DNA of 32,185 nt from Caryophanales bacterium UBA7057 (GCA_002493865.1 DLAC01000037.1:1-32185), one strand, 5' to 3'. Shown: positions 21,707 to 30,055, counted from the first letter of the stretch. The notes: generated from the sequence alone by a model not told the origin. Numbers and translations are program-made.

Positions 21707-23851
21707 CTATTTATTTTCTAATAAACTAAGTGAAACTTTTTCCTGATCTTTCTTAATATCAACGACATAACAGTCAACAATATCTCCTACACTAAACATT
21801 TCAGATGGATGCTTGATATACTGATTGGTTAATTTCGAAATGTGTGCAAGCCCATCATTATGAAGACCAATATCGATAAACAATCCAAAATCTACCACAT
21901 TTCGAACTGTTCCTTGAAGATGATCCCCGATATGTAAATCCTCAATATGTAGTACATCTGATTTTAAAATTGGTTTTGGCATTTCATCTCTAGGATCCCG
22001 ATTTGGCTTCATCAGAGAATCTATAATATCTTGTAAGGTATATTGATCAATTTCTAGTGTCGTATTTTCAATCTTATAATTACTTAGACATTCCCGTAAT
22101 TTAGAAGTTCCGATATCTTCCTTACTACATCCAATAGATTTTAATAACTCTTCCGTTTGTGGATAACTTTCTGGATGAATCGATGTTTTATCTAGAGGAT
22201 TTTCCCCATCCATAATTCTCATAAATCCAACGGACTGTTCATAAACTTTATCACTAATTCCCTTCATTTTCTTTAATTCATTACGAGAAGTAATTTTTCC
22301 ATGCTGATCACGATACTCGATGATGGTATCAATTGCTTTTTTTGTAAGACCTGATACATATTGTAATAAAGAAGGGGAAGCCGTATTAATATTTACCCCT
22401 ACTTGGTTTACAACTTTGGTAACCACAAAGTTTAGAGAATCATCTAATCTCTTTCCTTGGACATCATGTTGATAAAGACCAACCCCAATACTTTTTGGAT
22501 CAATTTTAACAAGTTCTGATAAAGCATCTTGAAGTCTCCTACCAATTGAGATTGCACTTCTTTTTTCAACGGTTAAGTCTGGGAACTCTTTAATTGCGAG
22601 AGGACTTGCTGAATAGACAGATGCTCCCGCCTCACTAACGATGATGTATTCTACTTTTCTTTTAGCATCTTTGATCGTATCAGCAATAAATGCCTCACTC
22701 TCACGAGAAGCAGTTCCATTCCCAATGGCAATGACATCTATTTTGTACTTATCAATTAAATCTAAGACGATTTTTTTACTTTCTTCAATTTTGTTATGTG
22801 GTTCTGTCGGATAAATTACTTGAATGTCTAATACTTTTCCAGTTGGATCCAGTACTGCGAGTTTACAACCAGTTCGAAAAGCCGGATCATATCCTAAAAC
22901 CACTTTTTCCTTAATTGGCGGTGTTAAAAGTAAACTCTCTACATTCTTTGAAAAGTTCTCTATGGCAACTTCTTCTCCTGTTTCTTTTAATTCTGATCGA
23001 ATTTCTCTTTCAATACTTGGAAAAATTAAACGCTTATAACTATCTTTAATGGCATTTTTTATTTCATCTACTACAAAAGAGTTTTTATTCTTTATAATCT
23101 TAGACTCTAGGTAAGTGAGGAGTTCCTCATCGTTAATATCAATACTTACACTAAGAACACCTTCTTTTTCTCCACGATTGGTTGCTAAAATTCGATGGGG
23201 TTTTACCCTTTTTACTGCTTCTGAATAATCGTAATACATTTCATAGATTTTCTTTTCATCTTCTGCATTTTTCTTCTTTTTAGATACCAAAGTTCCATTT
23301 AAATAGAGATATTTTCTTAAAGCCTTTCTATAAAAGGCATTATCACTAATCCATTCTGCAATAATGTATTTCGCCCCTTCAATTGCTTCACTCTCACTTT
23401 TCACAACATCATTTACATACTTACTAGCCATTTCCTTTAGACTTCCCGTTGTTGGGAATGACATCATCATTTTGGCAAGAGGCTCTAATCCGTTTTTTAT
23501 CGCTTCTGTTGCTTTTGTCTTTTTCTTTTCTTTATATGGTCGATACAAATCTTCTACTTCTACTAACTTTTCGCAGGCCATAATTGACGTTTTTAATTCT
23601 TCTGTTAGAAGCCCTTTTTCATCAATTAAACGAATTACATCTTCTTTTCTTTTTAAAAGATTCACCTGATACTCATAGACTTCATTAATACTACGAATAA
23701 TCTCTTCATCTAATGCTCCTGTTGCTTCCTTTCTATATCTTGCAATAAATGGAATTGTATTCCCCTCACTCAGTAGTTGTAATACCGTCTCTACTTGATT
23801 TTTCTTTATATTTAAATGATTACTAATTTCTAATATAATATTCTGATTCAT
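21707..23851 (-). CDS. tex: Tex family RNA-binding transcription accessory protein
   Basis: A 714-residue Tex/YhgF protein, a nucleic-acid-binding factor associated with transcription. The N-terminal helical domain has the hallmark GNTIPFIARYRKEATGALDEE at about 29-49. The YqgF/RNase-H-like domain begins near 315 (VLGYDPAFRTGCKLAVLD) and continues through IAIGNGTASRESE and IVSEAGASVYSAS. A helix-hairpin-helix region follows (GVGLYQHDV, VGVNINTASPSLL, ISDKVYEQSVGFM). An S1 domain (HLQGTVRNVVDFGLFIDIGLHNDGLAHIS) closes the protein. The length and order match the family exactly. AAAGGAG lies 7 bases before the ATG. Confidence 0.96.
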   Translation of the reverse strand: MNQNIILEISNHLNIKKNQVETVLQLLSEGNTIPFIARYRKEATGALDEEIIRSINEVYEYQVNLLKRKEDVIRLIDEKGLLTEELKTSIMACEKLVEVEDLYRPYKEKKKTKATEAIKNGLEPLAKMMMSFPTTGSLKEMASKYVNDVVKSESEAIEGAKYIIAEWISDNAFYRKALRKYLYLNGTLVSKKKKNAEDEKKIYEMYYDYSEAVKRVKPHRILATNRGEKEGVLSVSIDINDEELLTYLESKIIKNKNSFVVDEIKNAIKDSYKRLIFPSIEREIRSELKETGEEVAIENFSKNVESLLLTPPIKEKVVLGYDPAFRTGCKLAVLDPTGKVLDIQVIYPTEPHNKIEESKKIVLDLIDKYKIDVIAIGNGTASRESEAFIADTIKDAKRKVEYIIVSEAGASVYSASPLAIKEFPDLTVEKRSAISIGRRLQDALSELVKIDPKSIGVGLYQHDVQGKRLDDSLNFVVTKVVNQVGVNINTASPSLLQYVSGLTKKAIDTIIEYRDQHGKITSRNELKKMKGISDKVYEQSVGFMRIMDGENPLDKTSIHPESYPQTEELLKSIGCSKEDIGTSKLRECLSNYKIENTTLEIDQYTLQDIIDSLMKPNRDPRDEMPKPILKSDVLHIEDLHIGDHLQGTVRNVVDFGLFIDIGLHNDGLAHISKLTNQYIKHPSEMFSVGDIVDCYVVDIKKDQEKVSLSLLENK

Positions 23852-23885
23852 GTTACACTCCTTTATTTATCATTTTAACAAAGAA

Positions 23886-23917
23886 AGAAAAAAAAGTTTA
23901 GTGTATTGACTAAACTT
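23886..23917 (-). terminator. Terminator after the camelysin-like gene
   Basis: Minus-strand perfect 9-bp stem AAGTTTAGT (23917-23909) and ACTAAACTT (23902-23894) with a 6-base loop, followed by seven or more T. It starts 10 bases after the stop at 23928. Confidence 0.88.
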
Positions 23918-23927
23918 TACTGGTATT

Positions 23928-24965
23928 TTACTTTTCTTCTTCCTCATCTGTCTCTAATAAGTGTTTATGAATAAAAACAACTGGTTGAATTCGACTTTGA
24001 GTAGAAGCTAAGTTACTTTCTAAATTGATATTGGTAACTTTTGGTCGTCCTTCTTCTAAGGAATAAAGTAATAAAGGTTCTTCTCTTAAAGATGGGATTT
24101 TAGAAATATATTCTTTATACTCATTCATATCTAGTAATCGAACTCTAACAACATTTAAATCAAATATTTGTCCCAAATCCTCTTGTAAATCTCCTCGATA
24201 TTGATCCATGATAGAAGCAAGTCCTTTTCTAGGGACTAAAAGACAATTCTCTAGTTCTTTGCATTTTACATTTAACGTTGGAAAAGATGAGTTTAATAAA
24301 AGTTTTACATAAGCATTACTAGAATCACTATCTTCTAACACGATATACTCTTTCTCTCCAATACGAATCTCTTGCCCCTCTAAGTAAGCTTGATAGTCGT
24401 TTACTACTTCTTCTAGTACGATTTTTCCATGATAGTGTTCCTCAATATCTATAGGCGCATTCTCTCCTAACCAAATTCTAAGTTCATGAATTTCACTATT
24501 TCCTGGTAATATAGTTTCAGAGCTCTCGTATAAGACGTATCCATTACTTTCTACTTCTTTTAAACTCTTCGGAGGAAAATTATCAAATTGAAAGCGAATG
24601 TAATCTGAATAGAGTTGTCGATTTAAACAGTCATCCTCATCTACCATTGCAACATCTTCAACGAGCCGGATTCTATATTTATAGGATCCATTTGAGATAT
24701 TGGTTACGCTAAAACGATATCCGGATTTAGAACCACCCTCAGCATCCGTGCTAGGAGAGTCTCCTACTAAGGATAAAACATCTCCATTTCCCATTCCGTG
24801 GTCCACATAGCTTAATTCTAAATTATCCGTACTAAAGTAATTGAACTCTGCAGTTGGTGATACAGCATTATTTAAAGCATAACTACTACTAAAAAAACTA
24901 ACAGTTAATAGCAGTGCCCCACAAAGAATAATTGTGAGTTCTCTATTTGTATGTTTCTTTTTCAT
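23928..24965 (-). CDS. Exported or membrane-anchored protein, camelysin/TasA-like N-terminal domain
   Basis: A 345-residue protein. The N-terminal hydrophobic segment (LTIILCGALLLTVSFFSSSYAL) is a signal peptide or anchor with a possible cleavage site after SSYA. Residues 30-190 have a beta-sandwich texture (GYRFSVTNISNGSYKYRIRLVEDV ... NSEIHELRIWLGENAP...HGKIVLEEV). This resembles the camelysin/TasA/CalY-like extracellular domains often seen in Firmicutes and Mollicutes; the match is by eye. The remaining 150 residues (EKEYIVLEDSDSSNAYVKLLL ... VVFIHKHLLET) are not recognised. The start at the ATG 24965 is preferred over GTG 24974 because AAGG lies 8 bases before it. It has its own promoter and terminator and sits next to a large LRR surface protein. 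Confidence 0.65.
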   Translation of the reverse strand: MKKKHTNRELTIILCGALLLTVSFFSSSYALNNAVSPTAEFNYFSTDNLELSYVDHGMGNGDVLSLVGDSPSTDAEGGSKSGYRFSVTNISNGSYKYRIRLVEDVAMVDEDDCLNRQLYSDYIRFQFDNFPPKSLKEVESNGYVLYESSETILPGNSEIHELRIWLGENAPIDIEEHYHGKIVLEEVVNDYQAYLEGQEIRIGEKEYIVLEDSDSSNAYVKLLLNSSFPTLNVKCKELENCLLVPRKGLASIMDQYRGDLQEDLGQIFDLNVVRVRLLDMNEYKEYISKIPSLREEPLLLYSLEEGRPKVTNINLESNLASTQSRIQPVVFIHKHLLETDEEEEK

Positions 24966-24984
24966 TGTCCTCACCTTCTATTTT

Positions 24985-24990
24985 ATTATA
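24985..24990 (-). promoter_or_regulatory. Extended -10 promoter of the camelysin-like gene
   Basis: TG-A-TATAAT on the minus strand, 20 bases before the ATG at 24965. No clear -35 box is present. Confidence 0.5.
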
Positions 24991-25042
24991 TCATGCTACT
25001 CAAATTTTTTAAAACAAATTCATGTCGAATGTTAATTTTATA

Positions 25043-25082
25043 TGAAGTAAAAATAGAAAGAAGAACCAAGATGGTCCTTCTT
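25043..25082 (-). terminator. Terminator of the LRR surface protein gene
   Basis: Minus-strand arms AAGAAGGACC (25082-25073) and GGTTCTTCTT (25067-25058) pair with one mismatch around a 5-base loop. A T-rich tract follows. Confidence 0.65.
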
Positions 25083-25092
25083 ATATTATAAA

Positions 25093-28000
25093 TTAAGATA
25101 TTAACGTACCTTTCACTACATTAGAAGCCGATGATTTTGTTGCAATCATTAAGTCTACTAAATCAGAATTTTCTTGAGTATAGTTTACTGTAATTTGCGC
25201 CGTTCCATCATTTGCTGCTCGGCTAAACATTGATGAATATGCTGTTATATTTGTACCATTCATATTAATTGTTGTTGATAAAGGTCCATTTCTATAAAAC
25301 ATGAAAGTTACATCCGTTGCTTTTTCAAAACTAAATCCACTTACATCCATATTTGCCAAAACATCACAGTGATAGAACATATTTGCCATGTCTGTTACAT
25401 TTGATGTATCAAAATGAGTTACATCTAGACTAGTAATCGCATTACATCCTTGAAACATAGATTTCATAGTTGTTACTTTTGGAGTATGGAAACTACTAAT
25501 ATTTAAAGTTGCTAACGTATTACAATCATAGAACATAAAACTCATATTCGTAACTTCTTCTGTAATAAAACTATTTAAATCTAGACTAGCTAACAAACCA
25601 CAATGTGCGAACATGAATTCCATATTTTGTGCTTGTGATGAATTAAAGGAATCAAATTTTACCTCCGTTAATGCAGTACATTTATTAAACATATAACTTA
25701 AATCTAGGGCCTTAGGAACTGCAAAGTTACTTAGGTCTAAGGTAGTTAAAGCCGTGCAATCACTGAACATCAAAGACATATCCGTAACATTTGAAGTATC
25801 AAATCTACTGAAATCTAAAGTCGTCAGTCCACTACATTTTTGGAACATTGCCCTCATTGTCGTTACTTTTGGAGTATGGAAACCACTGATATCTAAATTT
25901 GTTAGTTTATTGCAATCATAGAACATAAAAGACATATCTTCCACATTTTCTGTTTGAAAGTTACTAACATCTAACGTCGATAAATGTGTACACCCACTAA
26001 ACATGTTTCTCATATTTTTTACACTAGAAGTATCAAAGTGTTTTAAATCTAAACCAGTTAAAGCGGAACAATCACTAAACATATACCACATATTTGTAAC
26101 ATTCGATGTATTAAAATTACTAATATCTAGGTCTGATAAAGCATTACATCTAGTAAACATATAACCCATTTCCGTCACTTTAGAAGTATCAAAATGACTT
26201 AAATTTAAACTCGTTAAAGTGCTGCATCCTTCAAACATACTTCTCATTGACGTTGCATTTGAAGTATCAAAACCGCTGACATCTACCGCAATTAAACTGC
26301 TACAATTATGAAATAGGTAAGACAAATCTGTAACATTTTTCGTTTGAAAGTTACTCGTATTTATAGTGATACTTTGAAGGGCATTACAACCGCTAAACAT
26401 ATTACGCATATCTGTAACTTTCTCAGTGGAGAAATTACTTAAATCCAAGTTCGTTAAACTACGACAATTTTCAAACATAAAGGACATATCATTTACTTTT
26501 TCCGTATTGAAGCTACTTAGATTTAAACTAGTTAAGGCATTACAATTATCAAACATCGTATTCATGTTAACAACATTAGATGTATCAAAACTACTTAAAT
26601 CTAAACTTGTAAGGGCCTTACAATCTGCAAACATACTCCTCATATTGATCGAATTAGAAGTATCAAAATATTCTAATCCTTCAATTGTTTCTAGTTTTGT
26701 AAAGCCAGAAAATAAATATCTACTGTTTTTGTTGGCAATAACTTTACCGTCTCCTTGAATATAGGCCGTATAGGTATCAGTACTTCCATCGTTTAAAGCA
26801 ATTCTTCCAAGAACGCTTCCATCTTTTGCATCTGAAATATCCCATGTTTCTTGAGTATTTGCAGGTTCAATCATGGTATCACTAAACACTACTCTTGTAA
26901 TAGAATCCTTATATTGCCATAATTCTTTCTTATAATTGAAATCGATGGATTGCAATACTTGTGGTAATACAACATAAACATCTCCATCCATACTCTTTGC
27001 AACTGTTAATTTACTCCACTCTGCACGTAACAAAACATCATGCTCTGGCATTTCAAAGAAAGTATCACTTAATTGATAAGTGTCTTTCGTAGCTATTTTC
27101 CATCCCGTAAATTCATATCCTTTACAGCTCGGTGTTAAATTACTAATTGTCACGGAATCCTTTACTAATTGGCGAGTGGCCTCTGGGACATTATTAGTTG
27201 TACATCCTGCCGGAAAATTACCTTCATATTTCACTTCATAAAAGCTTTGAAGTTTTGGTGTTTTTTTACTTGTTATCATTTCTTCAGTATCTTCCATCTG
27301 ATAAACTAAACTTTCTTCTTGGTTCGTAGGATATATACCATCTTGATTTTTAGATTCATTTTTTAACTCAATATCAATCGTTAAAGTTGGCTTTTTCCCA
27401 GAAAGGAGCTTTTCAATGGTCCAACGGATCTTTTGAACTCCCTCTTCTTCTATTAACTCTACAGTTCCTATAGAAGGATGAATACGATCAATAGAGGTAA
27501 TTTCAAAGTAATTAGAATCAATCGTATCCGTTAGTATAAATTTATCATAGGGTACTGAAATGGCAGATGCTTCTACTAATATCTCATATAAGGTTTCTCT
27601 ACCCGCAATATATTGATAATCGCTCACCCTTTTTACTGAATCAAAAATGACATCTCCCATTTCATATTGAACAGCATTCATTATCAAGTACGAATATTTA
27701 TCTTTCAAGTAGTCATATTGAGCTACCTCATTTGGAACATCTCTCGATGGAGACCCATCTGTTAAAAACAACACAATGCATTCAGTATCATCTTTTTTTT
27801 CATAATTTTCTAAAACACTATCTACATTTATTAGGGCTTGATAATAATTTGTATCATTTTCGATAGTTAAAGAATTAATTTGTTGAGATAATGTATCCTT
27901 ATCATTTGTAAATTCAGAAAGTAGTTGTGAAGTAGCTGCAAAGCTAATTAAAGCGACATGATTATTAGATTCTACTAGTAAGTCATCTAATAAGTGAAGT

Positions 28001-28332
28001 GTTTCTTCCTTCATCCGATTAAAGGCATTTCCGTTCATTGAGCTTGAAGTATCTAAAACTAAAATGACATCTGTATAAGGAACTCTCGTTTTTCGAACAG
28101 TATCGACATCAAATGTAATTCGTGCCCGATTGGTATCCACCCATTGTGCACTTTTATCCACATGAATACTTCCTGGCGTCTTTGTACTATAATCCAATTT
28201 CTCTGAATCAAAAGAAATGGATGCAATTGGTTCTGTTAATGCATAAGAGTTGAAAAGAAAAATAATTCCAAATAATATGGCACTGAAAAAAATTATAGAA
28301 ATAATTATAGCCTGATTTTTTGTCTTTTTCAT
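25093..28332 (-). CDS. VWA and BspA-type leucine-rich-repeat surface protein
   Basis: A 1079-residue extracellular protein. An N-terminal signal or anchor helix (residues 8-28) ends FNSYAL. A von Willebrand A domain spans about 85-260, with a complete-looking MIDAS (DTSSS at 94-98, a Thr in NDTNYYQA, and LTDGSPSRD). A beta-rich linker follows. At about 365-440 there is a Listeria-Bacteroides-type repeat (YEVKYEGNFPAGCTTN ... GYEFTGWKI). From about 556 come 18 BspA/DUF285 units of 26 residues each (consensus F-TS-V-M-MF-C-L-LDLS). The chain ends VVKGTLIS without LPXTG or a second membrane helix, so retention would depend on the N-terminal helix. Adhesion to host or matrix is the usual inference for such proteins. 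AGGAG precedes the ATG. Confidence 0.92.
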   Translation of the reverse strand: MKKTKNQAIIISIIFFSAILFGIIFLFNSYALTEPIASISFDSEKLDYSTKTPGSIHVDKSAQWVDTNRARITFDVDTVRKTRVPYTDVILVLDTSSSMNGNAFNRMKEETLHLLDDLLVESNNHVALISFAATSQLLSEFTNDKDTLSQQINSLTIENDTNYYQALINVDSVLENYEKKDDTECIVLFLTDGSPSRDVPNEVAQYDYLKDKYSYLIMNAVQYEMGDVIFDSVKRVSDYQYIAGRETLYEILVEASAISVPYDKFILTDTIDSNYFEITSIDRIHPSIGTVELIEEEGVQKIRWTIEKLLSGKKPTLTIDIELKNESKNQDGIYPTNQEESLVYQMEDTEEMITSKKTPKLQSFYEVKYEGNFPAGCTTNNVPEATRQLVKDSVTISNLTPSCKGYEFTGWKIATKDTYQLSDTFFEMPEHDVLLRAEWSKLTVAKSMDGDVYVVLPQVLQSIDFNYKKELWQYKDSITRVVFSDTMIEPANTQETWDISDAKDGSVLGRIALNDGSTDTYTAYIQGDGKVIANKNSRYLFSGFTKLETIEGLEYFDTSNSINMRSMFADCKALTSLDLSSFDTSNVVNMNTMFDNCNALTSLNLSSFNTEKVNDMSFMFENCRSLTNLDLSNFSTEKVTDMRNMFSGCNALQSITINTSNFQTKNVTDLSYLFHNCSSLIAVDVSGFDTSNATSMRSMFEGCSTLTSLNLSHFDTSKVTEMGYMFTRCNALSDLDISNFNTSNVTNMWYMFSDCSALTGLDLKHFDTSSVKNMRNMFSGCTHLSTLDVSNFQTENVEDMSFMFYDCNKLTNLDISGFHTPKVTTMRAMFQKCSGLTTLDFSRFDTSNVTDMSLMFSDCTALTTLDLSNFAVPKALDLSYMFNKCTALTEVKFDSFNSSQAQNMEFMFAHCGLLASLDLNSFITEEVTNMSFMFYDCNTLATLNISSFHTPKVTTMKSMFQGCNAITSLDVTHFDTSNVTDMANMFYHCDVLANMDVSGFSFEKATDVTFMFYRNGPLSTTINMNGTNITAYSSMFSRAANDGTAQITVNYTQENSDLVDLMIATKSSASNVVKGTLIS
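25260..26667 (-). repeat. Eighteen tandem 78-base BspA/DUF285 repeats
   Basis: Within the surface protein gene, 18 units encode 26 residues each with a central MxxMFxxC; the fourth unit carries two extra residues. Strings recur every five units (390 bases). TTTGGAGTATGGAAA occurs near 25480 and again near 25870, each followed by a similar ATCATAGAACATAAAA. This suggests expansion by duplication of five-unit blocks. Confidence 0.85.
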
Positions 28333-28362
28333 TTGGCTTCACTCCTATCCTATGCTATAATC

Positions 28363-28392
28363 ATTATACTCTTTTCCCAATTTATTTGTCAA
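28363..28392 (-). promoter_or_regulatory. Consensus promoter of the LRR surface protein gene
   Basis: TTGACA (28392-28387), 18-base spacer, TATAAT (28368-28363) on the minus strand. Both hexamers match the housekeeping sigma consensus perfectly, 30 bases before the ATG. Confidence 0.8.
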
Positions 28393-28424
28393 TGAAAGTG
28401 CTGTTTTTTAAACCTAAAGTTCTC

Positions 28425-28464
28425 TAAAAAAAGAAAAAAAGAATGGGACTAATATCCCATTCTT
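28425..28464 (-). terminator. Terminator overlapping the end of the 3D-domain gene
   Basis: Minus-strand perfect 10-bp stem AAGAATGGGA (28464-28455) and TCCCATTCTT (28448-28439), 6-base loop, then a T tract. The TAG stop codon (28451-28449) is inside the loop and the codons for the last residues (RMG) form the 5' arm. Confidence 0.9.
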
Positions 28465-29207
28465 AAGACTTCAATAGTCATATTATATTTGACTCCTGCT
28501 TGATTTGCAGCAGCTTCACTTTCAGCTAATAAATCCAAGACATATTTTTTTCCATTTCCAATGGCGCTCCCACGATCTAACACAATCGCAATCGTTGGTG
28601 ACATGGAAGAACTAGATAGTCTTAAAATTGTTCCAAACGGATATTCTCCCCCTGCAGCGACAATTCGAACATCTCCATAAGTAGAATCCGAATAGTAAAT
28701 GCGTCCATCACTAATATCATATCCTGTTGCTGTTTTTCCAGACGTACATCCACGGCAATCATGACCATAGTGACTGATATTTCCACTCGTAGTTGCAATC
28801 ACAGGTGAATTGGTTGTATCTATTGTTTGAGTATATGTATATTGTGGTTCCTCCACTTTTGGTTCTGGTGTTGGCTCTGGTTCCAATGTTTCTTCTATTT
28901 CTGGCTCTATCATTACCTCAGGAGTTACTACTGGTTCTATCTCATCAGTATTATTTAATTTTTCCTCCTCTTCTTTTTCTGTCTCTGCTTCTAATACTGT
29001 TTCAGATGATTTATCCTTCGATAAATATTCATACTGTTCTTTTTTTGATGAGACTAATATACTATTTAGCTCTTTTGTAATATTTGCATCCAAAACATTT
29101 TTATTTACGTTTTGAATGTGAAATCCTGTTGTTACATATACAAAAGTAAAAAATATTACAACATAGATACATACTGCTCTGAAAGTATAATTACAAATTT
29201 TTTTCAT
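28449..29207 (-). CDS. Membrane-anchored 3D / double-psi-beta-barrel domain protein
   Basis: A 252-residue protein. One N-terminal transmembrane helix (residues 9-29) is followed by a charged stalk with a Glu/Pro-rich segment at about 90-121. The C-terminal domain (143-252) has GKTATGYDISDGRIYYSDS, VRIVAAGGEYPFGTILRL, the acidic AIVLDRGSAIG and YVLDLLAESEAAANQAG. This arrangement is seen in 3D (Asp-Asp-Asp) and RlpA-like barrels of cell-wall lytic enzymes. Peptidoglycan binding or cleavage is therefore likely but unproven. CRGC at 151-154 could form a disulfide. GAGAGG lies 4 bases before the ATG. It has its own promoter and terminator. Confidence 0.8.
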   Translation of the reverse strand: MKKICNYTFRAVCIYVVIFFTFVYVTTGFHIQNVNKNVLDANITKELNSILVSSKKEQYEYLSKDKSSETVLEAETEKEEEEKLNNTDEIEPVVTPEVMIEPEIEETLEPEPTPEPKVEEPQYTYTQTIDTTNSPVIATTSGNISHYGHDCRGCTSGKTATGYDISDGRIYYSDSTYGDVRIVAAGGEYPFGTILRLSSSSMSPTIAIVLDRGSAIGNGKKYVLDLLAESEAAANQAGVKYNMTIEVLRMGY

Positions 29208-29231
29208 AATTCCTCTCTTTCGAACATATTC

Positions 29232-29260
29232 ATTATATCAAACTTTGTCCGATTTGTAAA
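29232..29260 (-). promoter_or_regulatory. Promoter of the 3D-domain gene
   Basis: TTTACA (29260-29255), 17-base spacer, TATAAT (29237-29232), also with an extended TGA before the -10, on the minus strand. Confidence 0.7.
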
Positions 29261-29380
29261 CTTTTCAGGGTCTAACTACCTAATATATCGTATGAAAATG
29301 AGAAAAAATTAGACCGTTTTTTCTTATTTTTACTGTGTTTTAGAGGAGTTCCTATTTTTCTTCTTCTGGGAAAAATTTCC

Positions 29381-29411
29381 AAAAAAAATCTAAACATTTC
29401 TGTCTAGATTT
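29381..29411 (-). terminator. Terminator of the rubrerythrin gene
   Basis: Minus-strand AAATCTA (29411-29405) and TAGATTT (29392-29386), with an inner ACA/TGT pair across one mismatch, followed by a run of T. It starts 6 bases after the rubrerythrin stop. Confidence 0.8.
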
Positions 29412-29417
29412 CACTTT

Positions 29418-29969
29418 TTACATATAGTTATCTGCTTTTACTTCCATGAAACTTTGTGGATGCTTACATACTGGACATACATCGAGTGCATCTTTTCCAA
29501 TATAAACATGACCACAGTTTCTACAAATCCACATTTTCTCTCCATCTTTATGGAATACTCTGTCGTCCTTTATATTTTGTAATAATCTTAAGTATCTTTC
29601 TTCATGTTCTTTTTCAATCTTACCAACAGCCTCAAATAAATAAGCAAGTTCATTGAAGCCTTCTTTTTTAGCTGTTTCCGCAAAATTCTTATACATATCC
29701 GTCCATTCGTAGTTTTCCCCTTCAGCAGCAGCTTTTAGGTTTTCTTCAGTTGTAGGAACTTTTCCACCATTTAAATACTTAAACCATAATTTTGCATGTT
29801 CTTTTTCATTATTGGCAGTTTCTTCAAAAATAGCAGCCACTTGCTCATATCCATCTTTCTTTGCCTGAGATGCAAAATAAGTATATTTATTTCTTGCTTG
29901 GCTTTCTCCTGCAAAAGCAGTCATTAAATTTTGTTCTGTTTCAGAACCTTTTAATTTTTCAAAATCCAT
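29418..29969 (-). CDS. rbr: Rubrerythrin
   Basis: A cytoplasmic non-haem iron protein that reduces hydrogen peroxide in anaerobes. Residues 1-135 form the ferritin-like di-iron four-helix bundle. Ligands are visible at Glu22 (AGESQARNKY), Glu55-x-x-His58 (NNEKEHAK), and Glu119-x-x-His122 (KIEKEHEERY). The C-terminal rubredoxin-like domain has Cys149/152 (ICRNCG) and Cys165/168 (VCPVCK) for the electron-donating iron. The 183-residue length is typical. AGAGG precedes the ATG. The gene is monocistronic, with a TTGAAA-17-TATAAT promoter, a palindrome at the transcript start and a terminator. This fits peroxide- or metal-responsive control. Confidence 0.96.
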   Translation of the reverse strand: MDFEKLKGSETEQNLMTAFAGESQARNKYTYFASQAKKDGYEQVAAIFEETANNEKEHAKLWFKYLNGGKVPTTEENLKAAAEGENYEWTDMYKNFAETAKKEGFNELAYLFEAVGKIEKEHEERYLRLLQNIKDDRVFHKDGEKMWICRNCGHVYIGKDALDVCPVCKHPQSFMEVKADNYM

Positions 29970-29999
29970 AATATTACCTCTTTCCTTTTTTATTTATTG

Positions 30000-30015
30000 A
30001 TGATATGAATATCAT
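30000..30015. promoter_or_regulatory. Palindromic operator candidate at the rubrerythrin transcript start
   Basis: ATGATAT-GA-ATATCAT is a perfect 7-2-7 inverted repeat located about 5-20 bases after the predicted transcription start. Its sequence is close to, but not identical with, Fur/PerR-type boxes (usually 7-1-7). It is consistent with repression of a peroxide-detoxification gene. Confidence 0.5.
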
Positions 30016-30026
30016 TAACAATACTT

Positions 30027-30055
30027 ATTATATAGATTTCTTTTTATTTTTTCAA
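30027..30055 (-). promoter_or_regulatory. Promoter of the rubrerythrin gene
   Basis: TTGAAA (30055-30050), 17-base spacer, TATAAT (30032-30027) on the minus strand. Confidence 0.75.

Noticed and set aside
25260..26667. A CRISPR-like or satellite repeat array, because of regular about 78-base spacing
   Set aside because: The periodicity is that of coding DUF285 units in one open frame. There are no identical direct repeats with unique spacers and no cas genes.
28793..29080. Plus-strand ORFs antisense to the 3D-domain gene and other plus-strand ORFs of 60-116 codons across the window
   Set aside because: They lie wholly opposite well-supported genes, have low-complexity or hydrophobic shadow compositions, and lack ribosome binding sites.
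30000..30025. A Rex or FNR operator at rubrerythrin
   Set aside because: The half-sites (ATGATAT) do not fit TTGTGAA/TTGTTAA for Rex or TTGAT-N4-ATCAA for FNR. The palindrome is closer to Fur/PerR type but not exact, so no regulator is named.
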